64,000 bases of DNA from the NCBI RefSeq assembly GCF_005116655.2, contig NZ_CP050698.1:4177501-4241500 (forward strand). Direction: 5' to 3'. Source of the stretch: Desulfosediminicola flagellatus (GTDB lineage Bacteria > Desulfobacterota > Desulfobulbia > Desulfobulbales > Desulfocapsaceae). Below, piece by piece: positions 53,390-62,256 of the stretch (its first letter is position 1; each line of letters opens with the position of its first letter). The translations under genes and the position numbers were made by a program. The notes beneath the pieces were generated by a model, which saw only the letters and a program-made list of their open reading frames with translations, ran no database searches and was not told the origin of the DNA.

Positions 53390-54911
53390 GATTTTGATTA
53401 CCCTCACCGGGTTGTATAAGAGCAGACAACCAGTTCAACACACGAGAAGGCTGAAACCCTTCGGAGAAATCACATATCGTATATGAAGCACTCTCCTCGT
53501 AATCCTCTATAAATTCCTCTTTTTCATCATTCATTGGGGATGAAATGATTACACAGGTTGAGAGTTGCCTATTGCCTTCTGTGCTACGGATGTCATCTCT
53601 ATTACTTTCAAACCATGCTTCATCTGCTTGCCCCCAAAACAGTATTACTCCATCAGCCTCTGCAAGCCGTTTCCTATGAAGAATTTCAATTTCATTCTGG
53701 TCCTTGGCATTAAAGACGGGCTTTAATCGCTCGCATCCGTTAACTCGCAAGAACTGTTTAATTTCTTTTACATCAACCCGATCTTCTTTTGAGTATAAAA
53801 GGTAAACTTTTGGTTTTGAAACAGATTTGGCCCTTCCAGTCTGCTTCTGCAGAGTCGCATTCAGTTTATCAATAATCTCCTCTTTAAAATCATGCAGAGA
53901 CTTATCAAGCATTTCATCGTTAGGGCCAAGTTCCATGCTATCTATTTTTTTCCTGAATTTTTCCTGAGGTAGTGAAAATTCTTTATCTCCCGAGAGCCAG
54001 ATGAGCTGATAGAAATCAGGATTGTTGTTCTTATATTTTGCAGCCAGTTCAACCTGAAGTTCTACCGCAGAAATATTGCCTTCTTCTGAACGTTGAGGAA
54101 GATCCATTTCAGGAATGAATCCATAACATCTGCCTATAAGGTGAATAGAACATATGGACTGGCTCAAGTGGCATTGAACCTGATCCTGAATTTCAGAAAA
54201 TGACCGGGGAAGATCACCCCTCGGAAGAACTGTATAGCCCTGTGCTTCCAACTCTCTCCTGATCTCATTTCTGTTTTCCAAAACGTCTTGTGAGGTATCT
54301 GCCAGATACACAGACCCTTTTGATTGAGCCTGGTCGTCCCCACTGCTCTCTTTAATAATCTTGAGCAAGATTTTTATTTCATAGGCAAGGTCATTGATCT
54401 TTTTAATGGCCTCCTGATCGGCCTCTTCGCCCCACCCGGGAAAGAGTTCTTTCGGTGGAGTTGTGTCTGCTTTTACAAAAGGAAACCCCAACAGGTCGAG
54501 CTGTTTCATTGCCTGAGGTTCATCATCAACAGGTGTTTTAATAACTTTGCAGACATTGAACTTATGGAAGTTTTCTAACTTCTTTTCATTGATGTTTTTT
54601 TGTAAAAAATATTGCAGTTCGTTATTGCACCATTCAGACTTTGTATATCGTGGCGTTAATACGGAAATTAATACATTAGTGCGTTCTAACGCCTCTTTTA
54701 TCCTTTCAGTGAGTTTATCACTGCCCTGTAACTCTTCATCACGCCATATCTTTGACTCTTCGCCCAGCAGCATATCCAGCCGGATCTTAAGGGCATCATG
54801 CAATAACGTCACCCAGCCTTTTCCTTTGCTGACCTTATTGTCTACATGGGCGTAGCTGATGAAGACATCGTATCTGTCATCACCGTTATGCTTTTCCTTT
54901 TCATTTTCCAT
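53382..54911 (-). CDS. Triple-domain TIR / DUF4062-like protein
   Basis: The 509-residue cytosolic protein has three related modules. Residues 13-130 are a TIR domain: YDVFISYAHVDNK, WRDEEL, and SEWCNNEL with Glu98 at the position of the NADase catalytic Glu. Residues 199-330 resemble DUF4062 (VYLADTSQDVLENRNEIRRE, LIGRCYGFIPE). Residues 365-490 are a second TIR-like domain (KVYLLYSKEDRVDVKE, ADGVILFWG) lacking that Glu motif. It is first in an operon with the STAND-WD40 gene, with overlapping stop and start. It is probably the effector (NAD cleavage or cyclic signal) of a conflict system. Confidence 0.85.
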   Translation of the reverse strand: MENEKEKHNGDDRYDVFISYAHVDNKVSKGKGWVTLLHDALKIRLDMLLGEESKIWRDEELQGSDKLTERIKEALERTNVLISVLTPRYTKSEWCNNELQYFLQKNINEKKLENFHKFNVCKVIKTPVDDEPQAMKQLDLLGFPFVKADTTPPKELFPGWGEEADQEAIKKINDLAYEIKILLKIIKESSGDDQAQSKGSVYLADTSQDVLENRNEIRRELEAQGYTVLPRGDLPRSFSEIQDQVQCHLSQSICSIHLIGRCYGFIPEMDLPQRSEEGNISAVELQVELAAKYKNNNPDFYQLIWLSGDKEFSLPQEKFRKKIDSMELGPNDEMLDKSLHDFKEEIIDKLNATLQKQTGRAKSVSKPKVYLLYSKEDRVDVKEIKQFLRVNGCERLKPVFNAKDQNEIEILHRKRLAEADGVILFWGQADEAWFESNRDDIRSTEGNRQLSTCVIISSPMNDEKEEFIEDYEESASYTICDFSEGFQPSRVLNWLSALIQPGEGNQNHE

Positions 54912-55419
54912 AGTCGCACCATAGTGAGGCTATTTATTTTACGAATGGTCTTGATGTGAATATTGCAAATAGAACTGCTATCACGAGAGGAAGAGTTAAA
55001 CTGTGTATTAAAACGACAGATTGCCATAATGCTGGCAACCGTGCTGTTCAGCTCAAATAGCAATCTATACCTGCCTGCCTGTTTACAGTAGGGCATTATC
55101 GTATTCTTGAGATGTATAGGTGTATTTTAATGTATTTTCCGCCCGAAAAACAAGACATCATATAGTTATGCCAAAGAAGTATACGAAAGGAAGCATTGAC
55201 TATCCTCTCTAAATTGCGCGATAGTATGGACAGCAGCTTTCCAGAACAGTTTGAATACGCGATTCCGATAATCACCAAGACATCTCTTGCAACTTCTAAC
55301 AACTGCGATTAAGTAAAGCCTGCACCCAAGTTGGCTCTCAGGAGAAGCGTTCCACCGCGCAAGACACGATAGTTCCAACGAAAAAACGTTCAGTTTTGCA
55401 TGATAAAAGAGAGAACACA
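54912..55419. other. Divergent intergenic region before the TIR/STAND operon
   Basis: About 500 bases between the TIR gene (-) and the MvhD-like gene (+) hold no supported gene. Promoters of both must lie here. No dyad or repeat stood out. Confidence 0.45.
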
Positions 55420-55809
55420 TTGATTAATCAGGAAAAAAAAATCATTGCCTTTTGTTGCAACTGGTGTGGTTATGCTGCTGCAGATCTGGCAGGCACCCGC
55501 AGGTTGCAGTACCCCTGTGATGTACGAATTATTCGAGTGATGTGTTCAGGAATGGTACACCCTGAATTTGTTGTTGAGGCGCTTACCAACGGTGCTGATG
55601 GCGTAATGGTGGTCGGCTGTCATATTGGTGAATGTCATTATATTGATGGTAATGTTAAAGCCGCAGATCGCTATGATATGATCGTTGAACTAATGGAAGA
55701 CCTTGGTTTCGAAAAAGAACGATTCGGCCTCTATTGGATATCTGCGGTGGAGGCAGAAACCTTTGCAGATGCTGTGGAAGAGATGTCGGAAGCAATTGAA
55801 ATTTTGTAG
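55420..55809 (+). CDS. MvhD-type hydrogenase/heterodisulfide-reductase iron-sulfur subunit
   Basis: The start is uncertain: TTG 55420 with AGAGAG eight bases upstream gives 129 residues; a TTG at 55396 is also in frame. The protein has the MvhD/FrhD pattern of cysteines for a 2Fe-2S cluster: AFCCNWCGYAAADLAG, VMCSGMVHPEFV and VVGCHIGECHYIDGN. These subunits pass electrons between hydrogenase or formate dehydrogenase and HdrABC in flavin-based electron bifurcation. No hdr or hydrogenase gene is adjacent here, so it is an orphan or regulated separately. Confidence 0.88.
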   Translation: MINQEKKIIAFCCNWCGYAAADLAGTRRLQYPCDVRIIRVMCSGMVHPEFVVEALTNGADGVMVVGCHIGECHYIDGNVKAADRYDMIVELMEDLGFEKERFGLYWISAVEAETFADAVEEMSEAIEIL

Positions 55810-55863
55810 TGCCTATAATACTCGAAATGATATGAGGTAAAGAAACTCCCCTGCATCAAATGC

Positions 55864-55905
55864 GGCCCTTTGGAGTCCCCTCCACAAGAGAGAGTCCAAA
55901 GGGCC
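55864..55905 (+). terminator. Stem-loop after the MvhD-like gene
   Basis: GGCCCTTTGGA and TCCAAAGGGCC pair perfectly (11 bp) around a 20-base loop. No T-run follows, so termination may be weak or the loop may protect the 3' end. Confidence 0.6.
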
Positions 55906-55955
55906 AAGATCCTGACCAACGAAAATGATTAGATAAATATACTCATTACATTAAT

Positions 55956-56411
55956 TTAATCGTCGTCATCATCGTCGTCATCATCGTCGTCATTGTCGTC
56001 ATTGTCGTCATTGTCGTCATTGTCGTCGTCATCGTCGTCATCGTCGTCGTCATCATCCCCATTATCTTCCTGGTTGTTCTCCTGATTGCTCTCCTGATTG
56101 CCCTCCTGATTGCTCTGATGATTACTCTCGTGATAGCCGTCAAACGAGTCATCATCATAACCTCGCGTGTTTCCACTCCTTCCATAGCCTTTGCCGCTAG
56201 ATGCTAAGAGTATGCCATTCTCTTCCCCCCCCGCGCGGATAACGGTAAAACCTGTGTCAAAGGGGATATACTCGGTGTCAGTTCCAAAGCCAATTCCTGC
56301 TGCTGGTTCCCCCCCCGGCTCAAAATTGCTTCCAGCCACCACAGGGAGTGTCAACCAGGTCAACAACAGTGCCATGACAGCAAATAAGCTCATAATTTTC
56401 CGGGTTTTCAT
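55956..56411 (-). CDS. Exported protein with poly-aspartate tail
   Basis: ATG 56411 follows GGAG at six bases; the frame also opens at 56471. The 151-residue precursor has a signal peptide (MSLFAVMALLLTWLTLPVVA), a 65-residue middle with Gly and acidic residues (EPGGEPAAGIGFGTD), a Gln/Asn/Glu repeat (NQEGNQESNQENNQED) and about 35 residues of Asp with Asn every third position. The tail is encoded by a simple DNA repeat, so its length may vary. A Ca2+ or mineral-binding role is possible; the function is unknown. Confidence 0.7.
   Translation of the reverse strand: MKTRKIMSLFAVMALLLTWLTLPVVAGSNFEPGGEPAAGIGFGTDTEYIPFDTGFTVIRAGGEENGILLASSGKGYGRSGNTRGYDDDSFDGYHESNHQSNQEGNQESNQENNQEDNGDDDDDDDDDDDDNDDNDDNDDNDDDDDDDDDDD
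55959..56055. repeat. GTC/ATC trinucleotide repeat tract
   Basis: About 97 bases of GTCGTCATC- and GTCATT-type triplets encode the poly-Asp/Asn tail on the opposite strand. All units are in frame, so slippage by whole triplets changes tail length without frameshift. Confidence 0.85.
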
Positions 56412-56679
56412 ACCAGTCTCCATCAGTTGAATTTTCTTCCTTGTTATTGCGTATGAACTGGGTCCGGACACATAATCGCACGTGCTATAGTTATAACGGT
56501 GAGGATGGAAAAGGTTACAGAGATTCCAAAGAAACTGGCAGAGGGATTAAGCTGGAGAGTTTACAATCATAAGCACTTCGCATACAAATCAGACAGATTA
56601 ATTTTCTGAATACAATTAGGTAAATAGGCCTCCCCCCCTCACAAGGGTTTGTGCAAACTCACATAACCGCGATAATGAA

Positions 56680-57369
56680 TTATGACATTAGTGAATAATA
56701 CAGTCTATCGACAATGCCGTGGCATTTGCATGTAGTCCCGATATACAGCGTTCCTTCAGAAATTTTCTTTATATCATTAAAAAGATTTAGCAGAACTTCA
56801 GCTCGAAATCCCCCCACACCGGGTGCGATCTGTTGACTTCTGATAACATATGTTTTGTCCGCCCCAACATCAGCCTTTTGCAGGACTGTATACAGTGGTG
56901 TTGGCCTTGGCTTACCGGTATAGGTACATGTTGATTCAGGCTCGGGGCAATTTGAGGGACAGATAAAATCAGCATACGAAATGGCTATCTGCCCTTCTTT
57001 AAGATGCAAAGGATTCGGCAATCCCCCCAGCAGGTCAGGTGAAATGTTGATAGTATTTACTTCAGCCTGTTGCTCCGTGAGTTTTTTCTTTAGCCATTCA
57101 GCGGCAAGATGAATCGGCAGGGCAGGAATAATTACCGTATCCGCCACATCAGAAGTACAAAACCGTGCCAGCCATTCAACCGCATCGCAGGTAATGACCT
57201 CGATATTTTCAGGAATATCTTTAAGAGGTTTACAATCGATTACACGGATATGTGCAGTCGGGTAGGGTCTGGTCAACTCAGCGAGGGCAATCCTGCCAAA
57301 TCGTCCGCAACCCAATATACAAAAATCGCTGTCTGAAAAGTCTGTAATACTATCCTTTTTGATGGCCAT
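56680..57369 (-). CDS. Rossmann-fold (TrkA-N-like) protein with Cys-rich C-terminal half
   Basis: The 229-residue protein starts with a nucleotide-binding fold (FCILGCGRFGRIALAELTRP, then VIDCKP) as in TrkA-N / RCK domains, and ADTVIIPALPIHLAAEW. The second half is unusual: FICPSNCPEPESTCTYTGKP and GTTCKCHGIVDRLYYSLM contain six cysteines able to bind a metal or cluster. No K+ channel or transporter is adjacent. Function is unknown. The ATG 57369 is preceded by a weak GGAG (TTCAGGAGATC). Confidence 0.7.
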   Translation of the reverse strand: MAIKKDSITDFSDSDFCILGCGRFGRIALAELTRPYPTAHIRVIDCKPLKDIPENIEVITCDAVEWLARFCTSDVADTVIIPALPIHLAAEWLKKKLTEQQAEVNTINISPDLLGGLPNPLHLKEGQIAISYADFICPSNCPEPESTCTYTGKPRPTPLYTVLQKADVGADKTYVIRSQQIAPGVGGFRAEVLLNLFNDIKKISEGTLYIGTTCKCHGIVDRLYYSLMS

Positions 57370-57586
57370 TTCGCCCTGATCTCCTGAACATTTATCTTAC
57401 TCGACTATTCCGCTAAAAAGACATCGTTTCTCCATAGCTGCCTGCAATTCCACACCCGAAGTATTGCCGCCGCTCATCTGGATAGTAACCTTTTTGCCCA
57501 AACACCTATTATCTAAAAACTTTATAGCCGAATACAGATACAAACAAAAAGAAACGTAACAGAAAAAAGCCACCTATGCTCTGTCG

Positions 57587-57750
57587 TAGTGTCATGTCAT
57601 GTGTCAGATGTCGTAATACTGTGAAGCTTTTTCTCTTCCTGCAAGGCATGACTGATGGAGCATAGCAGCGCTATGTAACTGAAGGAGTAACGAAGTCAGG
57701 AAGTGAAAAGAGCGAGCTAAATTAAACATTTGAGGCATGACAGGACACTA
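57587..57750. mobile_element. Miniature inverted-repeat element (164 bp), second family
   Basis: TAGTGTCATGTCATG (left) and the inverse of TAGTGTCCTGTCATG (right) pair at 14 of 15 bases. The non-coding interior includes catagcagcgctatgtaact. A collapsed relative is at 29815-29848. It lies just past the 3' end of the MFS gene. Confidence 0.75.
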
Positions 57751-57764
57751 GTATAAACGGTATA

Positions 57765-58934
57765 TTACCTTTTCAGAAACTGCATGGAGTAGACTCCAAG
57801 CAAAGGCCCAGGAAACAGGAATAGCAGGAGATTTTCGATCTCAATATAGGCGATCAACATATCTAAAAGCTGGATACTGATGATTGTTATAAAAAACCCG
57901 ATGCAATTTACCAGTGTCAATGCTGAGCCGACAAGATGCCCTGGTGTTGTATGAGCGATAATCGCTGAATATTGCGGGGAATCCCCGGCTACAGTAATCC
58001 CCCATATCAACATGACGGAAACAAACAGAAAAGGAGGCAGGGAAATAAACGCAGGAGAAAGCAGGCAACACACCCCTGAAATGGCAAGCTGAGTTGTGGC
58101 AACCAGTGCACTCCCCACATTTCGGGAAATAATCCCTCCAGCTACACAGCCCAGACTTCCTGAACCAATCACCAGAAATGCCCATAGCGGTACATTAAAA
58201 CCGGCTTCAGGGTGCTGTTGCGCATAAGCCATGAGAAAAAATGGTAAAAATGCCCAAAAGGTATAGAGCTCCCACATGTGGCCAAAATACCCACACGCTG
58301 CTGATCTGAATCCTTTAATCTTAAAAAGCGTTACAAGTGCCCTGCCGTTAAATACCGTGCTCTTTTCTATAAACGGTCCGTCAGGAACACATACATACAT
58401 CGCCAGCCCACCCGTAACAGCCAACAATGATGTCGTGAGAAGTACAACTTTCCACTCCAGTACATACCCCGTTGCTTTCAATACATGGGGAAAAGCTGTA
58501 CCCAACACAAGTGCACCGACCAGAAATCCCAATGCTTTGCCGAGCCCTTCTCTATACCAGCCTGAAGCTATTTTCATACCGATAGGATAAATACCGGCCA
58601 GAAAAAAACCGGTGAAGAACCGCAACACAACAAGCGTGATGAGTTTTCCCGGCACAATAAGAATTAAGCTATTAGCAAGCGCTCCTGCAAATGAGCAGAG
58701 ACAAAATATCTTTGCGGGTGAATATCTGTCAGAAAGCGTAAACCATGAAAATATCAGCGTACCTATAATAAAACCGAACTGGACAGCCGAGGTGATATAG
58801 CCTGTTGCATTTTTGCCTATTGACCACTCTGTGACAAGATCACCGAGAATAGCATTGGTTGAAAACCAGAGAGACCCACAGGCGAAAAGTGAGAGAATTA
58901 TTACCGGTAATATCCGGCCTGGCCGATGTTTCAT
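57765..58934 (-). CDS. Major facilitator superfamily transporter
   Basis: The 389-residue inner-membrane protein has about 12 helices. The loop motif between helices 2 and 3 is replaced by WFTLSDRYSPAKIFC, and YPIGMKIASGWYREGLGKALGF is typical for the loop after helix 4. It resembles the nitrate/oxalate or MFS_1 drug/organic acid carriers, but no substrate can be named. It begins 125 bases downstream of the AcuI-like gene on the same strand, which hints at an organic acid such as acrylate or propionate. Confidence 0.85.
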   Translation of the reverse strand: MKHRPGRILPVIILSLFACGSLWFSTNAILGDLVTEWSIGKNATGYITSAVQFGFIIGTLIFSWFTLSDRYSPAKIFCLCSFAGALANSLILIVPGKLITLVVLRFFTGFFLAGIYPIGMKIASGWYREGLGKALGFLVGALVLGTAFPHVLKATGYVLEWKVVLLTTSLLAVTGGLAMYVCVPDGPFIEKSTVFNGRALVTLFKIKGFRSAACGYFGHMWELYTFWAFLPFFLMAYAQQHPEAGFNVPLWAFLVIGSGSLGCVAGGIISRNVGSALVATTQLAISGVCCLLSPAFISLPPFLFVSVMLIWGITVAGDSPQYSAIIAHTTPGHLVGSALTLVNCIGFFITIISIQLLDMLIAYIEIENLLLFLFPGPLLGVYSMQFLKR

Positions 58935-59059
58935 ACGTAGTCTACTTCTAAATATGGCCAGGCAAATAATACGTTTCTTTTGTAACCAAAAGCCCGGCAG
59001 CGGCTACAGCCACCTACCGGGTACCAGAATCGCATCACACCTGTTTGAGTTGTTGAAAA

Positions 59060-60049
59060 TCACCTCACCTTAACTATGGTCCGACCACGAACTTTGCCTG
59101 CCATAATATTCTCAGCTGCAGTCGGTATATCCTCAAGTGGTATCTCAGTACAGAGTGTATCGAGTTTATTGAAATCAAGATCGCTCACCAGATGCTGCCA
59201 CGCCTTCATGCGTTTAGCCATCGGCGCCATAACCGAATCGATTCCATAGAGGGTTACACCACGCAAAATAAATGGTGCTACAGAACCCGGCAGAGCCAGA
59301 GAATCAGCCAGGCCGCATGCCGCCACCGCTCCGCCATATTTCATCTGGCTGATAACGTTTGCCAGTGTATTACCACCTGCGACATCAACAGCCCCTGCCC
59401 AAAGCTCTCTTCCCAGTGGTTTTGCCTTTTCAGAGAACTGCTGCCTGTCAATAATTTCCGATGCACCAAGCCCGTGCAGAAAATCGGCTTCATTCATTCT
59501 GCCAGTCACAGCCACAACCTTGTACCCCAGGTTACTTAGCAGCAAAACGGCAACACTGCCGACGCCGCCAGCGGCACCGGTTACCAGAATGGTATCAGTT
59601 TCAGGATTCAAGCCATGATTCTGGAGAGCCAACACACACAACATAGAGGTGTAACCTGCCGTACCCACTGCCATGGCCTGGCGAGTGCTTATACCATCAG
59701 GAAGCGGGACCAGCCAATCACCCTTAACTCTTGCGATTTCTGCAAAACCACCGCTATGTACCTCACCAACACCCCACCCGTTAAGCACCACCTTATCGCC
59801 GATCTTAAAATCAGCATTATCTGAGCCAGTTACGGTGCCGGCAAAATCAATTCCCGGTGTGAGCGGAAAACGGCGTACGACAGGAGCTTTCCCGGTAAGT
59901 GCCAGGCCATCCTTATAATTTACGGTGGAATACTCTACCTGCACAGTAACATCACCCTCCATGAGATCACTCTCTGAGAGGGTCGTCAGGGCAACCTTCT
60001 GCCCCTCGTCATCTTTTGTAATCTGATACCCACGAAATGTTTTGGACAT
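59060..60049 (-). CDS. acuI: Acrylyl-CoA reductase AcuI / YhdH-type oxidoreductase
   Basis: The 329-residue MDR enzyme reduces acryloyl-CoA to propionyl-CoA with NADPH in close homologs. Signatures are QVEYSTVNYKDGLALTGKAP, FPLTPGIDFAGTV, VLNGWGVGEVHSGGFAEIAR and the nucleotide-binding VTGAAGGVGSVAVLLLS; AACGLADSLALPGSVAPFILRGV is typical for AcuI/YhdH. AAAGGAGAGC precedes the ATG. Upstream of an MFS gene on the same strand. It could detoxify acrylate from DMSP, or act as a general quinone reductase. Confidence 0.88.
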   Translation of the reverse strand: MSKTFRGYQITKDDEGQKVALTTLSESDLMEGDVTVQVEYSTVNYKDGLALTGKAPVVRRFPLTPGIDFAGTVTGSDNADFKIGDKVVLNGWGVGEVHSGGFAEIARVKGDWLVPLPDGISTRQAMAVGTAGYTSMLCVLALQNHGLNPETDTILVTGAAGGVGSVAVLLLSNLGYKVVAVTGRMNEADFLHGLGASEIIDRQQFSEKAKPLGRELWAGAVDVAGGNTLANVISQMKYGGAVAACGLADSLALPGSVAPFILRGVTLYGIDSVMAPMAKRMKAWQHLVSDLDFNKLDTLCTEIPLEDIPTAAENIMAGKVRGRTIVKVR

Positions 60050-60558
60050 GGTTCTGCTCTCCTTTTCAAGGTATTGCCCGGGTCAACGCGTACTATATTT
60101 CCAGCCCGGTGAACACGATTCCTCTATCATTTACACATCACCTTCAACTGTTGTCTACTATATATGAGTCGTGTATTACAGCTATTTTTCCGAAAGCGTA
60201 TTCATACCTCACTAGAATTGGCAAAAAATATCTTTATTAAAGCGACGAGTATCATTTAACTTTTCAATCAGATCTATCAAGCTGGAACAGCGTCATATTG
60301 GCACACCTTCATCCATTTCGATACAGTTACCCAGGATTACTCACTGAAAAAGCACTGTCAGAGGTGAAAATACTCAGCGTTTTTTTACCCATTTGTTCTT
60401 CATATAAGAAAATCAGGGATGACAGTGAATATTGGAACCGGATAGAAACCTCTATTGGTCAGCGATCAGAAGCTGAGTTCAGCAATCACATCTTACCGGA
60501 ATATTAAGATAAAATCTTAATTTCTTTGATTACACACGTTATTAATGAGATATCCGGG
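60050..60558. other. Intergenic, no gene supported
   Basis: A 69-codon + strand frame (60298-60507) lacks a ribosome binding site and any match. The region holds the acuI promoter and the 3' end of the phosphatase gene. Confidence 0.4.
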
Positions 60559-62256
60559 CTAGCCTTTCCTGCATGAATCTAATCCCGAAATTTTTATTAT
60601 CACCAGCGTAATATCATCTTCACTTTTACGACCTGTAGTAAACAGTTTGAGTTCGGCGTATACAGATGCAAGAATAGCGGTCGCATCTTCCCCTGAATGT
60701 TCGCGTATGATTTTGCGAAGCCTCTCTTTTCCGAACATCTCTCCATCTCGATTAAACGCTTCCCAGATGCCATCAGTTCCGATAGCGATAATCTGCCCAT
60801 CTACCAGTCCGCTTCTTCGATTTTCGGTGTAATCAACATCACTCATTACCCCCAGAGCAATCCCTCTGCCTTTAAGTTCCTCAAAGCTGTCATGTACCGG
60901 ATCATATAATAATGCAGGGTCATGGCCTGCCCGGACCCAGTCGATGTGGCTTTTCTCCGGATCAATAGAGAGGAAGAAAAGTGTCATGAAACTGCCGCTC
61001 TCCAGAACATCACCAGCCAGATGACTGTTCATTGCAGTGATAATTTCAGAGATTGTTCCTGGTTGTGAAGTCCGCATACGCAAAAAGGCGCGGGCAGTTG
61101 TCATGAGCAGCGCAGATTCTACACCATGACCTGAGATATCACCCACAACTACGCTAAACGGACCTTTTCCCACTTCGTGCCGCCAGAGAAAGTCATAGTA
61201 ATCACCGCCAATCTCATCACATGAAACATTACGCCCGGCGATATCCAGTCCTTTCACATCGGGCCGATCCTGAGGTAACAGGCTTTTTTGTACTTCGCCT
61301 GCCAATAGCAACGCTTTTTTATGCTCAGTCATGTCGGTTATAAACGACATATTGCCGATAAAATTGCCAGTATCATCCCTGAGCGTATTCCCATGGATAA
61401 GCACAGGTACAGCATGACCATCTTTTGCTATCACCTCGCCTTCAAATTCCCTGTATTCCTGTGCGAGAATAGTTTCTTTATTAAAGTGCATGTACTCGTT
61501 GAATTCATCAGTAGCGAAATCAAACGGCCTTTTCCCTTTGATCTCTTCGGCTGAGTACCCGATCATCCGGCAATAGGCATCGTTCACCTCAACAATCTGA
61601 AGATCTTCGTTGACCAACAAAAAACCTTCTCCAGCTGTTTCGACAATGCGACGGAATTTCTCTTCACTCTTTTTCAACTCGTCTTCCGCCTGCTTTCGCT
61701 CGGTAATATCGAAAAGCACACCCTGGTTATGGGTTTTATTACCCTGCTCATCTCTGACCACTGATGTTTGATCCTCCACCCAACGGACTTCACCATCTTT
61801 AGTCAGACATCTATAGATCATTGAATATTCTTCGACATCCGTTTCTGCGTGAGTATCAATTTCATGCTTGACCCTGTCAAAATCATCCGGATGAATAATA
61901 TCTTTAAAATGTATATCACCCCGGATAAATTCCTCAGGGCTATAGCCAAACTGACTGAGATTTTCTGATATATATTCGAGCCGTGGATTATCTCCTGCCA
62001 ATCGGCGAAACAGAATTACCGGGCTGCGTTCAACAATCAGGCGGGACATGTGCAATTCCTCCAACACATTGCTATGCTCGATGCACTCACGCGAAAGCTG
62101 TTTTTCCCGCTTTTCAGCATTGGCCTTTAAGCTGGCTATTTCAGCTTTGGCCTCTTTCAGCTCCTGCTTCAGAGTATCCGTTTCAACCACCAACCGCCGA
62201 AGCTCAGCACGTTCCTGATAGAGGTGCTCTTCTGATTTATCTGCATCAACCTTCAT
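60559..62256 (-). CDS. PAS-PAS-PP2C (SpoIIE/RsbU-type) protein phosphatase
   Basis: The 565-residue signalling protein has an N-terminal coiled coil (1-60), two PAS domains with PAC motifs (about 70-190, ending QGVLFDITERKQAEDELKKS, and 195-320, ending MSFITDMTEHKKALLLA), and a C-terminal PP2C phosphatase (SLLPQDRPDVKGLDIAGRNV, metal-binding EIGGDYYDF and GDISGHGVESALLMTTAR, then SEDDITLVIIK). Such enzymes dephosphorylate anti-sigma-factor antagonists in partner-switching control. No anti-sigma or antagonist gene is adjacent. No membrane segment, so the signal is cytosolic. Confidence 0.93.
   Translation of the reverse strand: MKVDADKSEEHLYQERAELRRLVVETDTLKQELKEAKAEIASLKANAEKREKQLSRECIEHSNVLEELHMSRLIVERSPVILFRRLAGDNPRLEYISENLSQFGYSPEEFIRGDIHFKDIIHPDDFDRVKHEIDTHAETDVEEYSMIYRCLTKDGEVRWVEDQTSVVRDEQGNKTHNQGVLFDITERKQAEDELKKSEEKFRRIVETAGEGFLLVNEDLQIVEVNDAYCRMIGYSAEEIKGKRPFDFATDEFNEYMHFNKETILAQEYREFEGEVIAKDGHAVPVLIHGNTLRDDTGNFIGNMSFITDMTEHKKALLLAGEVQKSLLPQDRPDVKGLDIAGRNVSCDEIGGDYYDFLWRHEVGKGPFSVVVGDISGHGVESALLMTTARAFLRMRTSQPGTISEIITAMNSHLAGDVLESGSFMTLFFLSIDPEKSHIDWVRAGHDPALLYDPVHDSFEELKGRGIALGVMSDVDYTENRRSGLVDGQIIAIGTDGIWEAFNRDGEMFGKERLRKIIREHSGEDATAILASVYAELKLFTTGRKSEDDITLVIIKISGLDSCRKG

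Noticed and set aside
60298..60507. 69-codon + strand frame in the acuI-phosphatase spacer
   Set aside because: No ribosome binding site, no recognisable domain, and composition like the surrounding spacer.
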